A stretch of DNA of 12,958 nt from RGIG3102 sp964507095. Its GTDB lineage: Bacteria; Bacillota; Clostridia; Oscillospirales; Ruminococcaceae. Position 1 is the first letter of the stretch; every line of letters begins with the position of its first letter. Position numbers and translations under genes: made by a program. The DNA lies in the NCBI GenBank assembly GCA_964507095.1, contig CAZDOS010000047.1, positions 1 to 12,958 on the forward strand, in the 5' to 3' direction. Of this stretch, positions 1 through 6,338 are shown piece by piece. The notes under the pieces are model-generated. The model ran no database searches and had not been told where the DNA came from. It saw only the letters and a program-made list of their open reading frames with translations.

Positions 1-88
1 TTCCGGAACATTTTCTTTTGATAATTCAGTTGTCTACTTGACAGGGGTCACACCAGAATCCCGCCGGTCCTTTACTGTGAAAAGCTAT

Positions 89-1258
89 TTATTTAGAAAA
101 CTTTATGTTGCCGCCAATGACTGTCATGCAGCAGTCCATGACATTGTTGATGTCTTCGATAGGGTTTCCTGCGTAGACCGTGAAATTGGCCTTCTTGCCG
201 ATCTCGATCGTTCCATGGTCGTTTTCAACGCCGCAGAGCTCTGCCGCATTGATCGTGCCTGCTCTGATACAGTCCCAGTTGTCCATGCCGTTCTCATTCA
301 TGAGTACCATTTCATAGGCAGTCTTGTCATGAGGATTAAACGGTGTGCCGGCATCTGTTCCGAGTGCAATCTTGACTCCGGCCTTGTAGGCATTGTAGAA
401 GGTCTTCTTGTGAGCATCAAAGGCAGAACGGCACTTTCTTATCATGAAGTCAGGAACCTTGTCAGGATTCACATAGATCCAGTACATGGCTGCAAGGGTA
501 GGGACGTAGAAGGTACCATGCTCTTTCATCCAGTCAAAGCACCAGTCATCCATATAGAAACCGTGTTCAATGGAATCGATTCCGGCTCTGAGTGCGTTCT
601 TTATGCCTACCATGCCCTGTGCATGTGTTGCAGTCTTTGCATTGACCTTGTGTGCCTCTTCTATGGCTGCTCTCATCTCTTCCTCTGTAAGCTGTGGGGA
701 GCCGGGTTCAACGCCCTTTGTCATGACGCCACCTGTAGCCATGATCTTGATCCAGTCAGCTCCTGCTCTGAGCTGTTCACGTGCGGCTTTCCTGCAGTCA
801 TCCGGACCGTCGGCTTCTCTTCCGCTTGTCCACCCGTGGCCGCCTGTCATGCATATGCATCTGCCTGAAACAACCATTTCAGGACCCTCGACTTTACCTG
901 CATTGATAGCATCGCGAAGATCTATGTCTATGTATTCGGAGCCACCGACATCTCTGACATATGTAACGCCTGACCTGAGATACTTCTGGCAGTTCTCGAT
1001 AGCCTCAACTGTGGCTGATGCGATCATCTTACGTCCGTCCCGCGCCTTTGGAAGATCGGCAATGGTATGAACGTGGCAGTTGAATAGACCCGGACTCACG
1101 AAACCTCCATTGAAATCAATGATATCTGCTCCCTCAGGGCACTTGAGGTCAGCTCCAATCTCTTTGATGAAGCCGTCCTCGACGATTATTGATGCATCGT
1201 AGATCTTTCCTTCGATGACATCCATTATCTTTCCGTTTTTAAAGAATTTGACAGACAT
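89..1258 (-). CDS. Amidohydrolase, imidazolonepropionase/prolidase-like (389 aa)
   Basis: This is a metal-dependent hydrolase of the amidohydrolase superfamily, probably cytoplasmic. The expected metal ligands are all visible: His62 and His64 (CHVHT), Lys171 as the likely carbamylated bridging lysine (IKIMATGG), His212 (THAQG), His232 (EHG) and Asp302 (GTDAG). The N-terminal 55 residues and the C-terminal segment (IGKKANFTVYAGNPIEDI) form the usual small beta domain around the TIM barrel. The start is supported by an AGAGAGGAGA ribosome site just upstream, and a good promoter lies behind it. There is no signal peptide. Close relatives include Xaa-Pro, Xaa-Arg/Lys and N-acyl-amino-acid hydrolases as well as imidazolonepropionase. 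No other histidine-degradation gene is nearby, so I favour a peptidase or amidase role, but the substrate cannot be read from the sequence. It is transcribed away from the XRE/Crp regulator pair. Confidence 0.9.
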   Translation of the reverse strand: MSVKFFKNGKIMDVIEGKIYDASIIVEDGFIKEIGADLKCPEGADIIDFNGGFVSPGLFNCHVHTIADLPKARDGRKMIASATVEAIENCQKYLRSGVTYVRDVGGSEYIDIDLRDAINAGKVEGPEMVVSGRCICMTGGHGWTSGREADGPDDCRKAAREQLRAGADWIKIMATGGVMTKGVEPGSPQLTEEEMRAAIEEAHKVNAKTATHAQGMVGIKNALRAGIDSIEHGFYMDDWCFDWMKEHGTFYVPTLAAMYWIYVNPDKVPDFMIRKCRSAFDAHKKTFYNAYKAGVKIALGTDAGTPFNPHDKTAYEMVLMNENGMDNWDCIRAGTINAAELCGVENDHGTIEIGKKANFTVYAGNPIEDINNVMDCCMTVIGGNIKFSK

Positions 1259-1471
1259 AAATCGTTCTCCTCTCTGTTAATGTTTAAATTATAATGTCCT
1301 CCGATCCATTTATCAATTTTATGAATGTTAACCTAAGCTAAACTATTTCTGCAAAAATTAACTCTCAGTTGATTAATTGCCAGATTAATGGTATTATTTA
1401 ATAAGAATTGAAAACATAATTGAATTTAATTTGGTTTTGTATATTTTGAATTGACAAAGGTGGAAACGAAA
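1259..1471. promoter_or_regulatory. Divergent AT-rich regulatory region, candidate operator
   Basis: This 213-base gap separates the amidohydrolase (minus) from the XRE regulator (plus). Besides the minus-strand promoter it holds a dyad: AATTAA (1356-1361) and TTAATT (1373-1378) flank a smaller symmetric element AACT-CTC-AGTT (1360-1370). This is the sort of site an XRE dimer could bind. A plus-strand promoter is less clear; TTGAAT near 1420 with TATTTT about 16 bases downstream is a weak candidate. Control of both directions by the adjacent regulators is inference from position. Confidence 0.35.
1288..1316 (-). promoter_or_regulatory. Sigma-A-type promoter of the amidohydrolase gene
   Basis: Read on the minus strand, TTGATA (1311-1316) and a perfect TATAAT (1288-1293) are separated by exactly 17 bases. 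Transcription would start near 1281, about 20 bases before the ATG at 1258, leaving a short leader that carries the ribosome site. The fit to the consensus is 5/6 at -35 and 6/6 at -10. No experimental data bear on it. Confidence 0.65.
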
Positions 1472-2191
1472 ATGGCAGATCCTATCAGCAGTTACGTGGG
1501 TAACAGGATAAGATCCATAAGAAAAGGGAAGAAGATGACCATACAGCAGCTTGCTGACGCTATCAATAAAAGCAAGGCCTGTGTATCGAAATATGAAAAA
1601 GGCGAGATCACCATCGACATTCCAACGTTGTTCGAGATTTCAGATGTACTTAAGGTCCCTGTCGAGAGACTGATCGATTATGAGGAAAAGCCCCAGGTCG
1701 AAGTAGGAAGCGCATTAGGCGGAATGAGCCCTTTCTTCAGAGCTCAGAAACTGTATTTCTATTACTGTGACGGCAGATTTGCTGACATCAAGGATGGAAT
1801 CATAAACATCGACAATGAAAACGGTGGAAGCGTCTGTCCTGCTAACTTCACCATTTTCATAAAGACTGATAACGGATATACGACGGAGATATACTATACA
1901 GGCACGGTCACGTATAGTGATATGCTGATTAGGTTTTCTATGCAGAATCAGTATAATGCCCTTGAGGAGGATCTTCTCTACATCTTCAATCCACTGGAAT
2001 ACAGGGACGGAACAAACGGACTTCTCTGCGGCATCTCATCCACTGACCTCGTGCCGTGCGCATTCAAATGCATAGTGAGCCCAACGCCGCTGCGGCATAC
2101 GGAAGCATTGAGAGAAAGGCTTAAGTTCTCCAAGAAGGAGATCAGTCAGATGAAGAAGATGAACATGCTCACTATAACGAATGAATTCTAA
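1472..2191 (+). CDS. XRE-family transcriptional regulator with unknown C-terminal domain (239 aa)
   Basis: Residues 9-63 form a classic Cro/C1 helix-turn-helix: an RIRSIRKGKKMTIQQLAD helix pair, a recognition region with KACVSKYEKG, and the closing IPTLFEISDVLKVPVERL. Residues 75-239 are a separate globular part with aromatic-rich strands (YFYYCDG, TEIYYTGTVTY) and several cysteines. It is not a known ligand domain that I recognise and is probably the sensing part. I chose the ATG at 1472 because AAAGGTGG lies 8 bases upstream; an in-frame TTG at 1451 would add seven residues but has no good ribosome site. The Crp/Fnr gene follows after 12 bases, so both are likely on one transcript. The likely role is local repression or activation, perhaps of the divergent amidohydrolase. 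Confidence 0.88.
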   Translation: MADPISSYVGNRIRSIRKGKKMTIQQLADAINKSKACVSKYEKGEITIDIPTLFEISDVLKVPVERLIDYEEKPQVEVGSALGGMSPFFRAQKLYFYYCDGRFADIKDGIINIDNENGGSVCPANFTIFIKTDNGYTTEIYYTGTVTYSDMLIRFSMQNQYNALEEDLLYIFNPLEYRDGTNGLLCGISSTDLVPCAFKCIVSPTPLRHTEALRERLKFSKKEISQMKKMNMLTITNEF

Positions 2192-2203
2192 CAGGAGACA
2201 GTT

Positions 2204-2875
2204 ATGGATACCAAACAGAAAATGGATTTTCTAGCCGGATTTGATGAATTCTGGGATCACCTCAGCGATGAGGACAAGTCCTACGTATGTAAGAATACGG
2301 AATATGTCTCATATCATCCGGGACAGAATGTACACAGTCGGGATACACAGTGTATTGGCCTGCTCTTTTTGGAGAGTGGCTCGTTGCGTGTATACATTAT
2401 GTCTGAAGAGGGTAAAGAGGTTACACTTTACAGAGTTTCAGCAGGAGAAGTCTGCATTATGTCCGCGTCATGCGTACTTTCTGAGATCACATTCGATGTA
2501 TATATCGACGCTGAGGAGTATACTACTGCCGTCCTGCTGAACGCATTCGCATTCAAGAAGCTTATTGACAGAAACATTTATATTGAGAACTTCTCAAACA
2601 AGATGAAAGCCATCAGATTCTCTGATGTAATGTGGACGATGCAGCAGATACTGTTCTTCTCATTTGACAAGAGGCTTGCTATTTTCCTTTATGATGAGAT
2701 GATCAAAAACGGGCCGGTCATCAGATACTCGCATATGGAGATAGCAAAGTATCTGGGAAGCGCCAGGGAAGTCGTTTCAAGGATGCTCAAGTACTTCGAG
2801 AATGAAGGGATCGTGACAGTATCCCGAAAGGAGATAATAATAACCGACAAACAGAAGCTTAAAGAACATCTGTAA
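2204..2875 (+). CDS. Crp/Fnr-family transcriptional regulator (223 aa)
   Basis: The N-terminal half (about residues 10-130) is a cyclic-nucleotide-binding-type beta barrel, with YHPGQNV, LFLESGSLRVYI and the turn SAGEVCIMSASCVL. A long dimer helix follows (about 120-155). The C-terminal winged helix-turn-helix (about 170-223) shows SHMEIAKYLGSAREVVSRML, a clear Crp-type recognition motif. The barrel lacks the phosphate-binding Arg-Ser/Thr signature of cAMP-binding Crp, and the four-cysteine cluster of Fnr is absent. The ligand is therefore unknown; Cys84 and Cys90 in the effector turn are notable. An AGGAGA ribosome site precedes the ATG. It sits 12 bases after the XRE gene and is followed by a strong terminator, so the two form a closed operon. 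Confidence 0.88.
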   Translation: MDTKQKMDFLAGFDEFWDHLSDEDKSYVCKNTEYVSYHPGQNVHSRDTQCIGLLFLESGSLRVYIMSEEGKEVTLYRVSAGEVCIMSASCVLSEITFDVYIDAEEYTTAVLLNAFAFKKLIDRNIYIENFSNKMKAIRFSDVMWTMQQILFFSFDKRLAIFLYDEMIKNGPVIRYSHMEIAKYLGSAREVVSRMLKYFENEGIVTVSRKEIIITDKQKLKEHL

Positions 2876-2901
2876 CTCTGATCTTATGCAAATGAATAAT
2901 T

Positions 2902-2936
2902 GACCCTTACGGATACGGTTCCGTAAGGGTCTTTTT
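2902..2936 (+). terminator. Rho-independent terminator of the XRE-Crp/Fnr operon
   Basis: A perfect 12-bp stem (2902-2913 with 2920-2931) with a six-base loop is followed by five T's. The T tract overlaps the stop codon of the convergent DUF3990 frame at 2935-2937. On the minus strand the same hairpin is followed only by a weak T-rich stretch, so it may also serve that side less efficiently. Confidence 0.9.
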
Positions 2937-3492
2937 ACAGATTATCCATGGTTTCGGACAGCCTCAGGTGATATTCCGTTCCCTCTTTTCTTCGATTGGC
3001 ATCATATTTTGAGGCCTCATCATCGGATAGCGTAAACGTTTTCATCCATTTAAGCCTTTCTGAAGCCTTATCTGTCTTCAGGACGGTCTGGCTGTAATCA
3101 GGTCCGATCTTCATTAGGGGAAGGACCTCTGCTTTTGAAAGATGACCGCTTGTCAGGATACCCATCGTATCAAATATCGTATCATTTGATATCGGTCCTA
3201 TTATGACATCGGCTTCCGGGAACAGATTCGGCATGAAATGCCTGTTTGAATGAATATATTCAAACCATTTTTCATCCCTTTCCAGATTCAGCACGTTCAG
3301 TTCTTCAGTATCAAGCTCGTAGCAGTTGATATGGATGGTGCGTCCTTTCCGGGGTCTGCTCCATTTCACGGCAAAATCCAGGCTATCGGTCATATAGAAT
3401 CCCTGACCGAAATCAGCATTTTTCCTTCAGTGATGCACGTCAGGTCTCGGTATGCTAAGATAGCTTGAATGATACAGTTTGATGATAGACAT
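2935..3492 (-). pseudogene. DUF3990 family protein, interrupted by in-frame TGA at codon 22
   Basis: The intended gene starts at the ATG at 3492, behind a good GGAGAG site, and would encode 185 residues. The first codons read MSIIKLYHSSYLSIPRPDVHH, then TGA (3427-3429), then RKNADFGQGFYMTDS. Frame and homology resume immediately, so one base (GGA to TGA, Gly to stop) explains the break: relatives, as I recall them, carry HHGRKN-like sequence here. The LYH and FGxGFYxT motifs and the later YELD, NRHF and DVIIGP segments are typical of DUF3990, which has an ADP-ribosyltransferase-like fold. An internal ATG at 3393 has AGGGA six bases upstream, so a 152-residue fragment could be made, but it would lack the first His and FGxGFY motifs. 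DUF3990 genes often have small DUF3791 partners; none is seen here. A sequencing error is possible. Confidence 0.8.
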
Positions 3493-3537
3493 TTTCTCTC
3501 CGCTTAGTTATGCTCAATAAAGCATAATCAATACTAA

Positions 3538-3566
3538 ACTATCCGACGTCTGTGACGTCGGATAGT
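3538..3566 (-). terminator. Hairpin terminator downstream of the two-gene unknown operon
   Basis: A perfect 13-bp inverted repeat (3538-3550 with 3554-3566) encloses a three-base loop, just after the stop of the 393-aa gene. On the minus strand it is followed by TTTAGTATTGATT, a T-rich but not pure T run. It also lies only 46 bases upstream of the DUF3990 start, so it separates the two genes. The stem contains the self-complementary GACGTC. Confidence 0.7.
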
Positions 3567-3585
3567 CAGTTGTTGGGTTTAAAGA

Positions 3586-4767
3586 TTACTGTTTTAGCTT
3601 CGGTCCGTGATGATTTACAAAATCCTTGCAATGCAATGTGAGAGCCTTGGCAAAGTCATTATACATCTTCTCAAAGCTCGTGCCCCAATACCAAGGATCC
3701 TCGATGTGAGGGTCAAATCCGTAAGGCATTGAAGGCTTGATCTCGCTCATGGCCGGTAAAGGCCTCACGAAGATATAAGGCATTTCATTTTCACGATTCT
3801 TGTAAGATGTGTATACATGCAGGCCGGCTTCGCAGTATTCGTAGATTTTTCCATTAAGATTGTCGAGAGCTTTTACAAGTGCAGTGAAAGCAGGACTGGT
3901 AACTTCTTTTAATGCCCGCTCAAGATCAACTGCAAGCTTTGAAGAGGCTTCCATGGCTTCCTTCATAGCTTCTTCGATATTGCTCAGCACAGATATCTGC
4001 AAAGTATACTTGTCGATAACTATAAGTTTGGTCATCAAGTTAGAGTTTACGCTGAAGACTCCGTCAGAGCTTACAGTGAAAGTGTCACGGATCATGGATG
4101 TCTGTACGTCGGCAACATAGTCCTTCAGCCTGGCTTTCCTGTACTCTGATATATTGCTTTCTGTCAGTTTTCCGTCAATATCTTCATAGAAACGTTTGGC
4201 TGCAATCGCTCCGCTTTCAAGAGCGTTCCAGCTGGAATTCAATATGTTAGACACACCCTTGAGATCGTTGTTTATCTTGTAGTAAAAAGTGCTTGTAAAT
4301 CCTGCTCCGTCGAAATTGTATGTGACCCTCATGAACTGGAAGCTGTCCTTCAAAGGAAGCCCCATCATGATCTTGCGAAGATCCCCCATCGGCTTGATCA
4401 CTGCAGAACTTTCTACGTAGTATTTCCTAGCCATGTCATACTGGCGCTTTTCTTCGGGTTCAGCCGTGCCATACCAGGATGGATATATTTTCTTGGAAAC
4501 AAACGGGGAGAAATGATCATCGTTCTCGTTCAAGAAATACGAGATCCATCCGCTTGATCCCAGATCGTTTATCCATAGATAGTTGAAGGCATCCTGAGTG
4601 CTTTCGTAATTGTTATGGTATACCATGCCGTCAAGAAGATCAGCTACATTGTTGATACGGGAAGCAAGGCTTTCAAGTTCGGATTGAACGTAGCCCTCAT
4701 CAATATTCTCCCAGTAGTAAATGTTACCGCCGCCTCTTTCTTCGCTGAAATCTAATCCTTCTGCCAT
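3586..4767 (-). CDS. Protein of unknown function, second gene of the unknown pair (393 aa)
   Basis: I do not recognise this family. There is no signal peptide or membrane segment, so it is probably cytoplasmic or exported without a cleaved leader. The N-terminal 60 residues start acidic and glycine-rich (SEERGGGNIYYWEN) and continue as a helix (SELESLASRINNVADLLDG). The middle has Trp/Tyr-rich segments (WINDLGSSGWISYF) and a strand pair around YNFDGAGFTSTFYYKI. Residues about 255-315 are strongly helical and alanine/glutamate-rich (IEEAMKEAMEASSKLAVDLE), probably a coiled coil or helical bundle. The C-terminus is rich in Pro, Trp and His. An AGGAGA site precedes the ATG, and it follows the 430-aa gene after 33 bases, so the two are co-transcribed. 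The helix-rich ends leave open a WXG/LXG-like export substrate, but no diagnostic WxG is seen. Confidence 0.75.
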   Translation of the reverse strand: MAEGLDFSEERGGGNIYYWENIDEGYVQSELESLASRINNVADLLDGMVYHNNYESTQDAFNYLWINDLGSSGWISYFLNENDDHFSPFVSKKIYPSWYGTAEPEEKRQYDMARKYYVESSAVIKPMGDLRKIMMGLPLKDSFQFMRVTYNFDGAGFTSTFYYKINNDLKGVSNILNSSWNALESGAIAAKRFYEDIDGKLTESNISEYRKARLKDYVADVQTSMIRDTFTVSSDGVFSVNSNLMTKLIVIDKYTLQISVLSNIEEAMKEAMEASSKLAVDLERALKEVTSPAFTALVKALDNLNGKIYEYCEAGLHVYTSYKNRENEMPYIFVRPLPAMSEIKPSMPYGFDPHIEDPWYWGTSFEKMYNDFAKALTLHCKDFVNHHGPKLKQ

Positions 4768-4800
4768 ATTCGTTCTCCTAATGCAGTATTTGATTAAGTT

Positions 4801-6093
4801 TTAGAACCTTATCTCGTAATCGCGTACGTACCATCTTCCACCGTTAGTCCTGATAAGGTTTCTTCTTACAGGGCTGCCGAGCTGTTTGCCGTCTTTGTCA
4901 AAGGCGATGGTCTGAACGGAAGCATATTCGACCTTTTCTCCGTACCTTGCAGCGATCTTCCGCTGCTCTTCGGCAGAAAGGAAGTATGATTCAAGACCGC
5001 TGTCATCGCTGTAACCCTTGACGACTGTGATCTTCGTGGCATCCTCTACAACATTTGCATGCACATACTCTCCGTGGAAACGCTCCTGGTGGAGATCCCA
5101 GAAATAGAGCATGAGATCCTGCTGCGTAGGGTTCTGTCTCCTTTCAGGCTGAATGCAGTCAACATACAGGTCATAGTTCTTTTCCTTGATTGCCTGGCGG
5201 AAGATCTCAACGAGCTTCTCAGGAGTGACATCATCAGGAACGCTCTTTTCAGTGTACCAGCTCTCCTTTATCGCGCTTACTTCCTCTTCACCGACGAAGT
5301 ATCCGCTGTTTTCATTTTCAGGGGAGTAGATCCCGAGGACATGACCGGGCACATACAGCGCCACAGGCTCTACTACCGGCGCGTATACAGGACTGCCGAC
5401 CTTTGTTTCGCCGGCTTCAGGCTGTTCCATCGTTATATCGGTTATCTCTCCGAGAACTGTCCACTTATCGACCTCCATCATGGTGCTGTCGACAAGCCTC
5501 CTGTAGCGCTTTACGGCTTCGTAAGGTCCGAGCCACTTTCTTGTATCGATCTTGATGAAGTACATTCCGGTCGAGCGCTTGCCCATGTAGATGAATTCGC
5601 CGGTTACGCCCATGAACTGATTTGAAGGGTATCTGACCTCATCAAGTACAACATACTTGCCCTTGATCTCTTCCAGAGGCACTTCAAGCACATCCGGAGC
5701 AGGGAAGACCTTTTCGATGAGATTGTCCCTGTACTTTGCAAGTAGCCGGTTCCAGCCGTCCTCGCTCTTCTTGGCATACATCTCTCTCAATGCTTTTTCA
5801 TTCTCGAGATAAGCAAACATATCGCTTGTGATATCGATGAAATTGCCGGTCGAACCGATGATGCATTTCTTTGCTCGTTCAAACAGGTCCTTGACCCTTG
5901 GATCATTTGGAGCAAATTCATTGAGGATAACGATGCGGGAAAGAGCATCGTCCTTTGAACGGAAGATGCCCGAAGAAGCTCCGCTTGCTCTTTTTACTTC
6001 GTTTTCAAATTCCTTGAGGTAGTAATCGGCCTGCTGGATCCTCATGGTGAGGTTGCTGGCATTGACTGAAAAGGTTGTTTTATCGACTGGCAT
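4801..6093 (-). CDS. Protein of unknown function with possible NTF2-like C-terminal domain (430 aa)
   Basis: I do not recognise the full protein. It appears to have three parts. Residues 1-130 are helical and charged, beginning with a long helix (MRIQQADYYLKEFENEVKRA). Residues about 145-225 are beta-rich (GKYVVLDEVRYPSNQFMG, GEFIYMGKRSTGMYFIKID), perhaps a small barrel. After a Pro/Val-rich linker near 235-260, residues about 295-430 begin with PEKLVEIFRQAIKEKNYDLY and end RTNGGRWYVRDYEIRF, a pattern seen in NTF2-like/DUF4878-type domains. No signal peptide or membrane helix is present. The start is fixed by an AGGGAGGA site seven bases upstream of the ATG and a promoter behind it. The 393-aa gene follows after 33 bases; the TerB-AAA ATPase lies upstream in the same direction but behind its own terminator. 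Confidence 0.75.
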   Translation of the reverse strand: MPVDKTTFSVNASNLTMRIQQADYYLKEFENEVKRASGASSGIFRSKDDALSRIVILNEFAPNDPRVKDLFERAKKCIIGSTGNFIDITSDMFAYLENEKALREMYAKKSEDGWNRLLAKYRDNLIEKVFPAPDVLEVPLEEIKGKYVVLDEVRYPSNQFMGVTGEFIYMGKRSTGMYFIKIDTRKWLGPYEAVKRYRRLVDSTMMEVDKWTVLGEITDITMEQPEAGETKVGSPVYAPVVEPVALYVPGHVLGIYSPENENSGYFVGEEEVSAIKESWYTEKSVPDDVTPEKLVEIFRQAIKEKNYDLYVDCIQPERRQNPTQQDLMLYFWDLHQERFHGEYVHANVVEDATKITVVKGYSDDSGLESYFLSAEEQRKIAARYGEKVEYASVQTIAFDKDGKQLGSPVRRNLIRTNGGRWYVRDYEIRF

Positions 6094-6210
6094 ATATCAA
6101 TCCTCCCTAATATATATATAAGAAAATCGAAATGTCCGGCATAGAGACCGGCATCAATGTGAAACCGGGTCGTCTCGATGCATAAAATACAATGTCTTAC
6201 TATTAATTTT

Positions 6211-6239
6211 ATGATATATTCTTGCCTGGTAGCTGTCAA
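6211..6239 (-). promoter_or_regulatory. Near-consensus sigma-A promoter for the unknown two-gene operon
   Basis: On the minus strand a perfect TTGACA (6234-6239) stands 17 bases from TATCAT (6211-6216). The transcript would start near 6204 and run about 110 bases to the ATG at 6093. The leader holds an imperfect dyad (GAGAC/GTCTC arms around CCGG elements, about 6143-6178) and a strong ribosome site. The promoter shows that this operon can be expressed independently of the ATPase gene. Confidence 0.75.
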
Positions 6240-6287
6240 GAATTCAGAGGTCGAGTCGATTGCAGCACTTGCGAATAACTGTACAAT

Positions 6288-6329
6288 AAAAGGAACCGGA
6301 AGAGCGTTAGCTTCTTGTCGGTTCCTTTT
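6288..6329 (-). terminator. Rho-independent terminator of the TerB-AAA ATPase gene
   Basis: An 11-bp perfect stem (6288-6298 with 6319-6329) encloses a 20-base loop that can fold further. On the minus strand the stem ends in TTTT followed by ATTGT. It begins about ten bases after the ATPase stop codon, so the ATPase message ends before the two unknown genes. Confidence 0.8.
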
Positions 6330-6338
6330 GAATTTATT

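Noticed and set aside
38..868. A 276-codon open frame on the plus strand opposite the amidohydrolase
   Set aside because: It lies antisense to a gene with a full set of catalytic motifs, has no ribosome site, and its protein is Cys/His-rich without domain character, as expected of a shadow frame.
1451..1471. TTG at 1451 as start of the XRE gene
   Set aside because: The ATG at 1472 has AAAGGTGG at proper spacing, while the TTG has no purine-rich site upstream.
3427..3429. TGA read as glycine (alternative genetic code) or as selenocysteine
   Set aside because: The other genes use normal GGN glycine codons, contain no in-frame TGA, and YfcE ends with TGA. The residue expected is Gly, not Cys/Sec, and no SECIS-like hairpin is evident just after it.
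3509..3526. Small hairpin just upstream of the DUF3990 ribosome site
   Set aside because: The stem is only six AT-rich base pairs with a six-base loop; too weak to call a regulatory structure.
3586..6093. Type VII secretion locus based on the EccA-like ATPase
   Set aside because: No FtsK/SpoIIIE-type EccC, no EsxA-size WXG100 protein and no membrane components are present in the window; the ATPase family is too broad to carry the call alone.
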